From Neisseria sp. (GTDB lineage Bacteria > Pseudomonadota > Gammaproteobacteria > Burkholderiales > Neisseriaceae): a stretch of 57,531 nt of DNA. Where the stretch lies: positions 91,204 to 148,734 of the forward strand of contig NZ_JAUMUI010000002.1 in NCBI RefSeq assembly GCF_030530745.1, read 5' to 3'. The translations under genes and the position numbers were made by a program. The notes under the pieces were generated by a model. The model ran no database searches. It was not told the DNA's origin and saw only the letters and a program-made list of their open reading frames with translations. This document shows, piece by piece, positions 9,305-17,695 of this stretch. Numbering within the stretch: the stretch's first letter is position 1; each line of letters starts with the position of its first letter.

Positions 9305-10468
9305 TTAATCAGCCACTTTGTATTGCACCCGCTCTGCCACAGCCTCGCGCAAGGCGTCCAAACCCAGGTTTCCGGTAACCGAAACGTTCACTGCCACCGC
9401 CCTGCCCTGCGTGTCGCGCAATACACCGGCGGGGCGGTTGTTGTCGGGCAGCAGGTCGATTTTGTTGTATACCACCAGCTGCGGCACTTCGTGGGCGCCG
9501 ATTTCTTCAAGTACGGCATTCACATCGTCCATCTGCCGCTCGAAATCCGGGTGGGCGGCATCGACAACGTGCAAAAGCACATCGGCCAATGCGGTTTCTT
9601 CAAGCGTGGCCGAAAAAGCCGACACCAGCTTGTGCGGCAAATCGCGCACGAAACCTACCGTATCGGTGAGAATCACGCTGGTTTGACGGTTGAGGTACAG
9701 GCGGCGGGCAGTGGTGTCGAGCGTGGCGAAAAGCTGGTCTTCCGCCAACACGTCGGCTTTGGTTAAACGGTTGAACAGGCTGGATTTTCCGGCATTGGTA
9801 TAACCCACCAGCGCAAAAGTTTTGATATTGCCCTGCATACGCGCCTTGCGGCGGGTAGCGCGCTGTTTCTGCACGTTATGCAGCTGCTTTTTCAGCGCGG
9901 TGATTTTTTGGTTGATGAGGCGGCGGTCGGTTTCGAGCTGGGTTTCGCCCGGCCCTTTCAAACCGATACCGCCTTTCTGGCTTTGCAGATGGCCGTAGCC
10001 GCGCACCAGGCGCCCGCTCAGGTGGCTGAGCTGCGCCAGCTCTACCTGCAATTTACCCTCTTGCGACTGCGCGCGTTTGGCGAAAATCGCCAGAATCAGG
10101 CCGACACGGTCGAGCACGCGGCATTGCAGCACCCGCTCCAGATTGCGCTCCTGCGTGGGGCTGAGTTCGTGGTTGAACACCACCAGTTCGATATTGTGCT
10201 GCCGCACGGCTTCGGCCAGCTCCTCCGCCTTACCGGTGCCCACAAACAAAGCGGTGTGCGCTTTGTCGCGCTTGGCGGTTTCGGTGCGCACCAAGTCGCC
10301 GCCTGCGGCCCGCACCAGTTCGGCCGCTTCGTTTAAAGCCGCCTGAAACGCCTGCTCGCGCAACTCGTTGGCGCCGGTATAGTCGGCGCTGAGCATCACG
10401 CCCGCCAGCATCACGCGCTCGGGCTTTTCAAGGGATTTGTCGATTTGGAACAGGGTGGGTTTGCTCAC
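9305..10468 (-). CDS. hflX: Ribosome-associated GTPase HflX
   Basis: A 387-residue Obg-HflX family GTPase. The N-terminal HflX domain (1-165) is followed by the family motif GGIGLKGPGETQLETDRR (166-183), then the G domain with G1 GYTNAGKS (222-229), G3 DTVGFVRDLP and G4 NKID. HflX splits stalled or stressed ribosomes. It lies between tatD and rplM on the minus strand; the 109-bp gap to rplM and the promoter there suggest separate transcription from the ribosomal genes. Confidence 0.97.
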   Translation of the reverse strand: MSKPTLFQIDKSLEKPERVMLAGVMLSADYTGANELREQAFQAALNEAAELVRAAGGDLVRTETAKRDKAHTALFVGTGKAEELAEAVRQHNIELVVFNHELSPTQERNLERVLQCRVLDRVGLILAIFAKRAQSQEGKLQVELAQLSHLSGRLVRGYGHLQSQKGGIGLKGPGETQLETDRRLINQKITALKKQLHNVQKQRATRRKARMQGNIKTFALVGYTNAGKSSLFNRLTKADVLAEDQLFATLDTTARRLYLNRQTSVILTDTVGFVRDLPHKLVSAFSATLEETALADVLLHVVDAAHPDFERQMDDVNAVLEEIGAHEVPQLVVYNKIDLLPDNNRPAGVLRDTQGRAVAVNVSVTGNLGLDALREAVAERVQYKVAD

Positions 10469-10510
10469 TGCGCAGGCTCCGTTGGTCGTTTTTTTCAGAC
10501 GGCCCGAAGC

Positions 10511-11284
10511 CTATTGCGCCCGTGGCACTTTGTTAAACAGCCGGTAAAAATTTTCGGTGGTGGTTTCGGCGATGCGCTCCGGTGTTTCACCACGCAACTG
10601 CGCCACAAAATCGGCGGTGTATTTCACATAAGCCGGTTCGTTGGGCTTGCCGCGTTTGGGCACGGGAGCGAGAAAAGGCGCATCGGTTTCCACCAGTATG
10701 CGGTCGGCAGGCACATATTTTGCCGCCGCCTGAATATCGGGGGCGTTTTTAAAGGTAACGATGCCGGAAAACGAAATATAAAAGCCCAAATCCAGCGCAG
10801 CTTTGGCTACTTCCACGTTTTCGGTGAAGCAATGGATAACGCCTGCGTGCGCCTGATGCTCGCGCAACAGGCGTATGGTGTCGGCAGCCGCATCGCGGGT
10901 GTGCACCACCAACGGCAGCCCGCTTTGGTTGGCGGCAAGGATATGGCAGACAAAACGCTGGTGCTGCCATGCCAAATCGCCTTTGCACCAGTGATAATCT
11001 AAGCCGGTTTCGCCTATGCCCACCACTTTCGGGTGTCGCGCATGGTGCGCCAATTCTTCTACCGTAAACTCTTCGGCGTCTTCCCGGTCGGGGTGTACGC
11101 CCACGGTGGCGAAAATATGGTCGTTGGCCTCGGCAATCGCCAGCACTTCGGCAAAGCTCTGCCGGCTCACGCTGATCGCCAGCGCCTGCCTGACTTGGTT
11201 TTCAGCCATATTGGCAAACACTTCGGACAGGCGGCTGCTTAGGCCGTCGAAATTGAGATGGCAGTGGGAATCGACTAAATACAT
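10511..11284 (-). CDS. TatD-family metal-dependent DNase
   Basis: A 257-residue TIM-barrel hydrolase with metal ligands in HCHLNF (residues 7-12), GETGLDYHW, VVHTRDA and the C-terminal ETDAPFLAP. The family cleaves DNA with a 3' exonuclease activity and is linked to repair and RNA quality control. The YcfH/TatD subgroup cannot be fixed from sequence alone. It is followed 42 bp later by hflX, with a DUS between, and preceded by a DUS hairpin after alr. Confidence 0.93.
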   Translation of the reverse strand: MYLVDSHCHLNFDGLSSRLSEVFANMAENQVRQALAISVSRQSFAEVLAIAEANDHIFATVGVHPDREDAEEFTVEELAHHARHPKVVGIGETGLDYHWCKGDLAWQHQRFVCHILAANQSGLPLVVHTRDAAADTIRLLREHQAHAGVIHCFTENVEVAKAALDLGFYISFSGIVTFKNAPDIQAAAKYVPADRILVETDAPFLAPVPKRGKPNEPAYVKYTADFVAQLRGETPERIAETTTENFYRLFNKVPRAQ

Positions 11285-11318
11285 GATATTGTTTTAATAG
11301 GCTATATAAAGTATCGAA

Positions 11319-11352
11319 GCCGTCTGAAAAACAATGCGGGCTTTCAGACGGC
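11319..11352 (-). terminator. DUS-pair hairpin after alr
   Basis: GCCGTCTGAAA and its inverse TTTCAGACGGC, 11-bp stem with a short loop, just beyond the alr stop codon and before tatD. Confidence 0.7.
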
Positions 11353-11365
11353 CTTCGGCATCCGG

Positions 11366-12424
11366 TTATTCGTAATAAGTAAACTTCGCCCGTTTCACAT
11401 GGCAGAGTAGTTCGTAGGCAATGGTACCGGCGGCTTTGGCCACTTCATTCACATTCACCACATCGCCCCACAGCTCGACTTCGTTGCCTATGCCTTCGTG
11501 CGACACATCAAGCTCCACCGTCATCATATCCATCGACACGCGGCCGATAAGCTGGCTGCGGTGGCTGCCGATGGCAACGGGCGTGCCGTTGGGGGCATGG
11601 CGCGGATAGCCGTCGGCATAGCCGCAGGCAATCAGGCCCACACGGGTGGACTTTTTGGTGTAGAACGCCGCGCCGTAGCCCACCGGTGAATGCGGCTGCA
11701 ACACCCGCTCGCCGAACACGCGCGTGCTCAGGCGCATCACGGGTTTCAAACGGCTGTCGGTGTGGCCGAACGGGCAGGCGCCGTAAAGTGCGATGCCCGC
11801 CCTACCCCAATCGCGGCGGGCGGCAGGATAGCGCAGCATGGCGGCGGAATTGGCCAGGCTCTCTTCGCCCGCCAAACCCTCGCAGCCCAAATCAAACGCC
11901 TCGATCTGCATTTCGGTCATGGCGTTGTCGGCTTCGTCGGCACAGGCGAAGTGGCTGAATTTCACAATGCTGTCAACATTTCGGCTCTGCTTCAGCGCCG
12001 TATAGGCGGCAGCGTAGTTATGCGGGAAGAAGCCGGCGCGGTGCATCCCCGAATCCATTTTCAGCCATACTTTCACGGGTTGCTGCCATGGGTGGTGCAG
12101 CAGCGCTTCAAGCTGCCATTGGCTGCACACGGCAGGCCACAGGCGGTGGCGGTCGGCCTGTTCGTATTCTTTGGCTTCAAACACGCCTTCCAACAGCAAA
12201 ATCGGGTTTTCGATGCCGTGTTCCCGCAACTGCACCGCCTCTTCCACGCCCGCCACGGCAAAACCGTCGGCCAAATCCGCCAGCGCGTGCGCGCACCGCA
12301 CCGCACCGTGGCCGTAGGCATCGGCCTTCACCACCGCCAACAGTTTGCCGCCGTGGATGTTTTTTAAGGTTTGATAATTGTGGCGCAGGTTTTCAAGGCG
12401 GATTTGGGCATTTAGCGGACGCAT
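11366..12424 (-). CDS. alr: Alanine racemase
   Basis: A PLP enzyme converting L- to D-alanine for peptidoglycan. Called from ATG 12424 (352 residues, MRPLNAQIRLENLRHNYQTL); the frame extends 12 codons upstream to 12460, but the family begins near the later Met. The PLP lysine is K33 in VVKADAYGHG, and the C-terminal domain has GYADGYPRHAP and SMDMMTVELD. Single gene between two DUS hairpins. Whether it is the biosynthetic or a catabolic racemase cannot be told, but the isolated housekeeping context favours alr. Confidence 0.96.
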   Translation of the reverse strand: MRPLNAQIRLENLRHNYQTLKNIHGGKLLAVVKADAYGHGAVRCAHALADLADGFAVAGVEEAVQLREHGIENPILLLEGVFEAKEYEQADRHRLWPAVCSQWQLEALLHHPWQQPVKVWLKMDSGMHRAGFFPHNYAAAYTALKQSRNVDSIVKFSHFACADEADNAMTEMQIEAFDLGCEGLAGEESLANSAAMLRYPAARRDWGRAGIALYGACPFGHTDSRLKPVMRLSTRVFGERVLQPHSPVGYGAAFYTKKSTRVGLIACGYADGYPRHAPNGTPVAIGSHRSQLIGRVSMDMMTVELDVSHEGIGNEVELWGDVVNVNEVAKAAGTIAYELLCHVKRAKFTYYE

Positions 12425-12467
12425 TTTCAGAATATCCTTTACGGCAGGGTTGGCAGGCATTGGTTAA

Positions 12468-12501
12468 AGGCCGTCTGAAAACGGCGCTTTTCAGACGGCC
12501 T
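12468..12501 (-). terminator. DUS-pair hairpin upstream of alr
   Basis: AGGCCGTCTGAAAA (12468-12481) with its exact inverse at 12488-12501, loop of six. It lies beyond the mobile element that follows hisD and could end hisD transcripts. Confidence 0.65.
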
Positions 12502-12570
12502 GTTGTTTGAAGAAACGGATTATAGGCCGATCGGGGCGGTTTTTAAATATACACCTATGCCGAAACATTA

Positions 12571-12756
12571 GGGAGTGTAGTCAGAAAGCGTTGCGGCGGT
12601 ATTTTTGGTCAAAATCCGCATCTGCGGCGTTAGGTAGCGTAGCGGACTTGCGAAGCTAAAATGCTCGCAAGATGTCCAATCTTGCTGCGCTTTTTGCCTT
12701 GCATCTGCGGATTTTTCCTCAAAAAACCGCTTCACAAGCCTTCTGACTACACTCCC
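12571..12756. mobile_element. MITE-like element, copy 1 (186 bp, TA-flanked)
   Basis: The outer repeats are perfect: TTAGGGAGTGTAGTCAGAA on the left reappears inverted at 12740-12759 as the right end. A TA dinucleotide flanks each side. The interior closely matches copy 2 at 19218 (shared blocks such as GGCGTTAGGTAGCGTAGCGG and GCGAAGCTAAAATGCTCGCA), though the tips differ. No ORF is present, so it is non-autonomous. TA targets are typical of IS630/Tc1-mariner transposases; that assignment is inferred. Its right edge lies inside the hisD stop codon. Confidence 0.8.
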
Positions 12757-14048
12757 TAATCTTTCAAACGCATTTCCGCCGCACGGGCATGGGCGGTGAG
12801 CCGTTCGCCGTGTGCCAATATGCTGGCGGTTTTGCCCAGTTTTTGCGCGCCGTGTTCGGAAACCTGAATCAGGCTGGTGCGTTTTTGGAAATCGTATGTG
12901 CCCAAGGGCGAGGAGAAGCGGGCGGTGCGGCTGGTGGGTAAAACGTGGTTCGGCCCCGCGCAGTAGTCGCCCAAACTTTCGCTGGTGTATTTGCCCATGA
13001 AAATCGCACCGGCGTGGCGGATTTTTTGCGCCCATACTTCGGCGTTTTCAACCGACATTTCCAAATGCTCGGGCGCGATGTAGTTGGCCACTTCGCAGGC
13101 TTCGTCCAAATCGCGCGCCAAAATCATGGCGCCTCGGTTGGCGAGACTGGCTTCGATGATGTCGCAGCGCGGCATTTCCTCCATCAGTTTGTTCATGGCC
13201 GTCTGAACTTCGTCCAAATAATCCTGCGACGTGGCGATTAAAATGGCTTGCGCGATTTCGTCGTGTTCGGCTTGGCTGAACAAATCCATCGCCACCCATT
13301 CGGCGGGCGTGGTGCCGTCGGCAATCACCAGAATTTCAGACGGCCCGGCCACCATGTCGATGCCCACCACGCCGAACACGCGGCGTTTGGCGGCGGCCAC
13401 GAAGGCGTTGCCCGGCCCCGTGATTTTATCCACCTGCGGCACGGTTTCGGTGCCGTAGGCCAAGGCTGCCACCGCCTGCGCGCCGCCGACGGTAAACACT
13501 TTGGTGACACCCGCCACATAAGCGGCGGCCAAAACGATGTCGTTGCGCTCGCCTTTTGGTGTAGGCACGACCATGATGATTTCCTTCACACCGGCCACAT
13601 GTGCGGGCATGGCGTTCATGATGACCGAACTCGGATACGCCGCCTTGCCGCCAGGCACATAAATGCCCACACGGTCGAGCGGGGTGATTTGCTGACCCAA
13701 GAGCGTGCCGTCTTCATCGGTATAGCTCCACGACTCCATTTTTTGGCGTTGGTGGTAGCTTTCCACACGTTTGGCGGCGGTTTGCAAGGCAGTCTGAACG
13801 TTTTCGGGAATGCGCCCGAACGCGTTTTTCAAGTCTTCTTGCGTGAGGGTTAAATCGGCCATACTTTGCGCCGCCATACTGTCGAATGTGTTGGTGTACT
13901 CAACCAAGGCCGCATCGCCGCGCTTTTGCACATCGGCGCAGATGTCGGCGACAATCTGGTCGATTTTCGGGTCTTGCGCGGTTTCAAAGGCAAGCAGGGC
14001 TTTGAGTTCGGATTGGAAATCGGGGGATTGGGTGGAAAGGTGTTTCAT
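12756..14048 (-). CDS. hisD: Histidinol dehydrogenase
   Basis: A 430-residue zinc enzyme for the last two steps of histidine synthesis (histidinol to histidine with NAD). Seen: [19 protein letters not shown] (128-146), GPGN (211-214), AGPSE (234-238) and the zinc ligands in SQAEHDE (Q259, H262). The stop TAG at 12756-12758 is made of the TA target plus the first G of the adjacent mobile element, so the element inserted exactly at the gene end without breaking it. It is apart from hisG, which lies 3.6 kb upstream behind unrelated genes. Confidence 0.98.
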   Translation of the reverse strand: MKHLSTQSPDFQSELKALLAFETAQDPKIDQIVADICADVQKRGDAALVEYTNTFDSMAAQSMADLTLTQEDLKNAFGRIPENVQTALQTAAKRVESYHQRQKMESWSYTDEDGTLLGQQITPLDRVGIYVPGGKAAYPSSVIMNAMPAHVAGVKEIIMVVPTPKGERNDIVLAAAYVAGVTKVFTVGGAQAVAALAYGTETVPQVDKITGPGNAFVAAAKRRVFGVVGIDMVAGPSEILVIADGTTPAEWVAMDLFSQAEHDEIAQAILIATSQDYLDEVQTAMNKLMEEMPRCDIIEASLANRGAMILARDLDEACEVANYIAPEHLEMSVENAEVWAQKIRHAGAIFMGKYTSESLGDYCAGPNHVLPTSRTARFSSPLGTYDFQKRTSLIQVSEHGAQKLGKTASILAHGERLTAHARAAEMRLKD

Positions 14049-14078
14049 CTCGGGCTTTCTTTATGGATGTGAGGAATA

Positions 14079-14136
14079 TTTTTTCAGACGGCCTTTATTG
14101 TAACGCTTTTTAAGCCATCCATGCCGTCTGAAAAAA
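14079..14136 (-). terminator. Mixed DUS hairpin between hxlR-type gene and hisD
   Basis: TTTTTTCAGACGGC (14079-14092) pairs with GCCGTCTGAAAAAA (14123-14136), 14-bp stem with a 30-base loop. The right arm is the ATGCCGTCTGAA dialect (14121-14132) and the left arm the AG dialect. Confidence 0.6.
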
Positions 14137-14154
14137 GGTTTGCGGCGGTAGGCA

Positions 14155-14502
14155 TCACGCTGAATTCCGCTGTTTATGCGCATCGCCCCATGCCTTCAGC
14201 GCCGTTACCGCTTCGTGCAGGGTTTGGCCGTATTCGGTCAGGCGGTATTCCACGCGCGGCGGCACTTCGGGGTAAACGGTGCGGCTGATGATGCCGTCTT
14301 GTTCCAACGCGCGCAGTTGCGCGGTGAGCGTGCGTTGCGACACGTCGGGCAGGATGCGGCGGATTTCGTTGAAGCGCAGCACTTCGTCGGCAAACAGACG
14401 GTAGAGGATGGTGCCTTTCCATTTGCCGCCGATGACGGCCAGCGCGGCTTCCACCGAGCAGCCTTCGGCGCAGTCGAATGTTTGGTGCGGGATTTTGCTC
14501 AA
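14155..14502 (-). CDS. HxlR-family transcriptional regulator
   Basis: A 115-residue winged-helix protein of the HxlR (DUF24) family: CSVEAALAVIGGKWKGTILY, LRFNEIRRILPDVSQRTLTA, and YRLTEYGQTLHEAVTAL. Cys11 and Cys15 stand just before the first helix, the place where HypR- and QorR-type members sense electrophiles or disulfide stress. It is divergent from the oxidoreductase at 14664 with a 160-bp shared gap, so it most likely controls that gene and itself; this is inference from arrangement. Confidence 0.92.
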   Translation of the reverse strand: MSKIPHQTFDCAEGCSVEAALAVIGGKWKGTILYRLFADEVLRFNEIRRILPDVSQRTLTAQLRALEQDGIISRTVYPEVPPRVEYRLTEYGQTLHEAVTALKAWGDAHKQRNSA

Positions 14503-14663
14503 AATTGCGTTTCCTGGGTTGGCCGGCCAACAAGGCCGTCTGAAAATGAAGGTGTCCGTTGCAGGTATCTTTTAAGTAACCATCTGAAAAATAAGTGCCT
14601 TCTTGTGCGAAAACATTTCAGACGGCATGATAGCGTCTTTTCAACCCTGTGTGGAGACTTATC

Positions 14664-15674
14664 ATGAAAGCCATCGGTTTCAACCGCCCCTTGCCGATTT
14701 CCAATCCCGACAGCCTGCTCGACATCGAGCTGCCCGAACCCGAATTGCGCGAGCGCGATATTCTGGTGGACGTGCGTGCCGTGTCGGTCAATCCGGCCGA
14801 TGTGAAAGTGCGTGCATCGCACCGGCCCGCCGAGGGCGTACACCGCATTCTCGGCTGGGATGCCGCAGGTGTGGTCACCGCGGTCGGCAGCGGCGTGCAG
14901 CATTTTCAGGTAGGAGACGAAGTGTATTTTGCCGGTGCCATCAACCGTCAGGGCGCGTATGCCGAACGTGTGGCGGTGGACGAACGCATCGCCGCGAAAA
15001 AGCCGCGCAGCCTGAATTTTGCCCAAGCCGCCGCGCTGCCGCTTACCGCCATTACCGCCTGGGAAACGCTGTTCGACCGCTTGGATGTGCGCAAGCCCGT
15101 GGCCGGTGCCGCTAACGCGCTCGTGATGATTGGCGGCGCGGGCGGTGTCGGCTCGATTGCCGTGCAGCTTGCCAAACAATTAACGGATTTAACCGTGATT
15201 GCCACCGCATCGCGCCCCGAAAGCCAGACATGGTGTCAAGAAATGGGCGCGGATTTTGTCATCAACCATCATCAAAATATGGCAGAGCAAATTGCCGGCC
15301 TCGGCATCGGCGCGCCTGCGTTTGTGTTTTCCAGCAACCACACCGACCGCCACCTGCCGCAAATTGTGGAGCTGATTGCGCCGCAGGGCCGCATCGCCCT
15401 GATCGACGACCCCGCCGTGCTGGATGCCAACCCGCTCAAAGGCAAAAGCCTGTCGATGCATTGGGAATTCATGTTCACCCGCCCCGTGCGCGAAACCGCG
15501 GATATGGCCGAACAGGGCAGGCTGCTGGCCGAAGTCGCGGCCTTGGCCGACAGCGGCAAAATCCGTAGCACGCTCACGCGCGAAATCTGCGGCATCACCG
15601 CGGCCAACCTGCGCCAAGCGCATGAAATGGTAGAACGCGGCGATATGGTGGGCAAGGTGGTGGTGTCGGCCTGA
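14664..15674 (+). CDS. Zinc-type alcohol dehydrogenase-like / quinone oxidoreductase
   Basis: A 336-residue medium-chain dehydrogenase/reductase, starting MKAIGFNRPLPISNPDSLLD at an ATG with GGAG eight bases upstream. The N-terminal GroES-like domain has ILGWDAAGVVTAVG; the Rossmann fold has GGAGGVGSIAVQLAKQL. The cysteine and histidine zinc ligands of true alcohol dehydrogenases are missing, so it is probably an NADPH-dependent quinone or enone reductase. It is divergent from an HxlR regulator, the common redox-stress arrangement. The gap contains an AG-DUS and an ATGCCGTCTGAA form (14617-14628). Confidence 0.88.
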   Translation: MKAIGFNRPLPISNPDSLLDIELPEPELRERDILVDVRAVSVNPADVKVRASHRPAEGVHRILGWDAAGVVTAVGSGVQHFQVGDEVYFAGAINRQGAYAERVAVDERIAAKKPRSLNFAQAAALPLTAITAWETLFDRLDVRKPVAGAANALVMIGGAGGVGSIAVQLAKQLTDLTVIATASRPESQTWCQEMGADFVINHHQNMAEQIAGLGIGAPAFVFSSNHTDRHLPQIVELIAPQGRIALIDDPAVLDANPLKGKSLSMHWEFMFTRPVRETADMAEQGRLLAEVAALADSGKIRSTLTREICGITAANLRQAHEMVERGDMVGKVVVSA

Positions 15675-15773
15675 GCGCTTGCAAGACGGAGGCATCGGGT
15701 GGATCTGATGCCCGTCTGTATCTTTGTATTGAACGAAAAAACACAAAATACGGTTGTTGAAGATGGGCAGTCA

Positions 15774-15886
15774 GAGGCTTTTCAAAATTCCTGCCAATAA
15801 GCCACGACTACACTAAAAATCGTCATTAGCTGCACAAGTCCGCTGCGCCACCGCGCGCAGGCGGGCATCCATTGTGCAAAGGTCTC
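15774..15886. mobile_element. Possible decayed IS5/IS1106-like MITE
   Basis: The left end GAGGCTTTTCAAAATTCC and right end TTGTGCAAAGGTCTC are imperfect versions of the GAGACCTTTGCAAAA termini seen intact at 42825-42967. The ~110-bp spacing is close to that of the intact copy (143 bp). No ORF inside. Similarity is at the ends only, so this is a cautious call. It lies in the 320-bp gap between the oxidoreductase and the YjbR gene, in which nothing else but a DUS hairpin is seen. Confidence 0.5.
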
Positions 15887-15936
15887 CATTAAACTGCCGT
15901 CAGCCGGTAAACCACGGTTTTATAGGATATCGGAGT

Positions 15937-15966
15937 CAGGCCGTCTGAACATTTTCAGACGGCCTG
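15937..15966. terminator. DUS-pair hairpin after the YjbR gene
   Basis: CAGGCCGTCTGAA and its exact inverse TTCAGACGGCCTG with a four-base loop, 31 bp beyond the YjbR-family stop; it could also serve the oxidoreductase on the other strand. Confidence 0.75.
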
Positions 15967-15996
15967 GCCAATCACATTGCTGCCCGAAACAGCATC

Positions 15997-16359
15997 TTAA
16001 CCAAACTTGTCCGTGAGCAGAAAACTGCCGTCCAGCAAGGCTTTCACCGTTTCTCCATCTACCGAACCGTCGAGCCGCACGCTCAGCCAATGGGTTTTAT
16101 TCATATGGTAGGCAGGCAGAAAACCCGTTTGCACGCGCAGGGTCTGCACCAAATCGGGCGCGGCTTTCACGTTCATCAGCGGAATGTCGCCGCTTCCGTC
16201 CAAACCGAGCCTGGCGGCGGCAATGTCCATCAGCACCGCAAACCACTTGCCGCTTTCGGCATGGCGCAAAACGGCGTAATCCGGGTATTTTTCCCACAGA
16301 TACACAGGCTCGGTTTGATAGCGTTCGGCGGCATAATCGAGTACGGCTTGTCGGTTCAC
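15997..16359 (-). CDS. MmcQ/YjbR family protein
   Basis: A 120-residue protein of the MmcQ/YjbR (DUF419) family, with ESGKWFAVLMDI, PLMNVKAAPDLVQTLR and the HMNKTHWLSV core. The fold resembles a DNA-binding CyaY-like domain, but the biological role is unknown. It ends a minus-strand run hisG, NYN/OST-HTH, YjbR, with a 30-bp gap containing a DUS to the gene before it. Confidence 0.88.
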   Translation of the reverse strand: MNRQAVLDYAAERYQTEPVYLWEKYPDYAVLRHAESGKWFAVLMDIAAARLGLDGSGDIPLMNVKAAPDLVQTLRVQTGFLPAYHMNKTHWLSVRLDGSVDGETVKALLDGSFLLTDKFG

Positions 16360-16389
16360 GGCGGTTCTTCCAAAGAGGTTCAGACGGCC

Positions 16390-17667
16390 TCAATCCTTGC
16401 TCACAAACCGTTTGTTCACTTTCACCCGTTCGCCGCGTCCTGCTTTCTTGATTTCCAGCCAGTCGCTGTAAATGGCGTGCACCAAGGCACGGTCGGTGTC
16501 GAAGCCGTAGTCGTGCGGGTTGATTTGCGCGGCGAGCTGTTTCAACACGTCGCTCAGGCGCGCCCAGCCTTCGGCATCGGCAACGGCATCGACGGCCTGC
16601 TGCACGAGGGGAATCACGCGGCTGAATTTGGGTTTGCCGTTTTTGGTTTTCTCGGGCTTGCGGGCAGGTTCGGGGGCGGCTGCGGTTTCTGCGTGTGCGG
16701 GTTGTGCGGCGGTTTCCGTATCCGACGGCGAACCGTGTTTTCCGTTTGCAGACGGCCTGTCCCGCCCGTCCTGCGTTGCGTTTTCCGGTTGGCGTTGCGC
16801 ACGTTTGCGGTTGCGTCCTGCGGGTTTGGCGTCGGGCGCAGCGTTTTGCGGTTTGTTGTCGCCCGAGGCCGTCTGAACGTCGCTTTCGTTTTGGACGGCG
16901 GCATCGGCACTCTTGTTTTCTTTTTCAGACGGCCTGCCGTTTTTATCGTTGCGGCGCACTTGGAGCTGGTTGTTGTCGGTGCGGTGTTCGAAAATATCGA
17001 AGGATTTGATGAGTTCGGAAAGTTTGGCAAAGCCGTACAGGCGCGGGTCGAAATCGGGGTTGGTTTTGTTGATGTAGCTGCCGATGGGGCCGAGATTTGC
17101 CCAGCCCAAATCGTCGGCGTTTTCGCGCACGGCGCGTTTGATGAGCTTGAGCGCGTCGGTTTCGCTGCCGCTGCTGTCGGCCGAAGGTTTGGCTTTGCCG
17201 CCGTTTTTGTGTGTGCCGGAAGGCTGCTTTTCGGGGCGGAAGATTTCGGTGTACACAAATTTGTCGCAGGCTTTGCGGAAGGCTTCGGGTGTTTTCTTCT
17301 CGCCGAAACCGTAAACGGTCAGCCCGCTTTCGCGCAGGCGGCTGGCCAGGCGGGTGAAGTCGGAATCGCTGGATACGATGCAGAAGCCGTCGAAATTGCC
17401 GCTGTAAAGCAGATCCATCGCATCGATAACCAGCGCCATATCGGTAGCGTTTTTGCCTTTGGTGTAGGCAAACTGCTGCACGGGTACGATGGCATGCGGC
17501 AAAAGCGCGGCTTTCCATTTGGAAAGGCCGTGGCTCCAGTCGCCGTAAATGCGTTTGACGCTGGCGATGCCGTATTTGGCGATTTCTTCCAACAGGCGAT
17601 CGATGATGTCGGCGGGGGCGTTGTCGGCATCGATTAAAACAGCGAGTTTTTTATCGGTGATGTTCAT
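16390..17667 (-). CDS. NYN-domain ribonuclease with two OST-HTH (LOTUS) domains
   Basis: 425 residues. The N-terminal ~145 form a NYN/PIN-like nuclease with the expected acidic residues: LIDADNA (D13, D15), KNATDMALVIDAMD and SSDSDF. An OST-HTH/LOTUS domain follows (~175-240), then a low-complexity charged linker (~245-340), then a second OST-HTH domain (~345-410). OST-HTH domains bind RNA (G-quadruplex binding is reported for some), and NYN domains cut RNA, so a role in RNA processing is likely; no substrate is known from sequence. It is 28 bp after hisG, probably cotranscribed. The linker carries several DUS, read as SDG, VQTAS and GRPSE. Confidence 0.87.
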   Translation of the reverse strand: MNITDKKLAVLIDADNAPADIIDRLLEEIAKYGIASVKRIYGDWSHGLSKWKAALLPHAIVPVQQFAYTKGKNATDMALVIDAMDLLYSGNFDGFCIVSSDSDFTRLASRLRESGLTVYGFGEKKTPEAFRKACDKFVYTEIFRPEKQPSGTHKNGGKAKPSADSSGSETDALKLIKRAVRENADDLGWANLGPIGSYINKTNPDFDPRLYGFAKLSELIKSFDIFEHRTDNNQLQVRRNDKNGRPSEKENKSADAAVQNESDVQTASGDNKPQNAAPDAKPAGRNRKRAQRQPENATQDGRDRPSANGKHGSPSDTETAAQPAHAETAAAPEPARKPEKTKNGKPKFSRVIPLVQQAVDAVADAEGWARLSDVLKQLAAQINPHDYGFDTDRALVHAIYSDWLEIKKAGRGERVKVNKRFVSKD

Positions 17668-17695
17668 GGATTTCTTTAATTATCTTCAATTATCT

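Noticed and set aside
16090-17637. 515-residue plus-strand ORF
   Set aside because: Antisense shadow of the NYN/OST-HTH and YjbR genes; composition (Phe, Val, Gly, Arg runs) is not protein-like.
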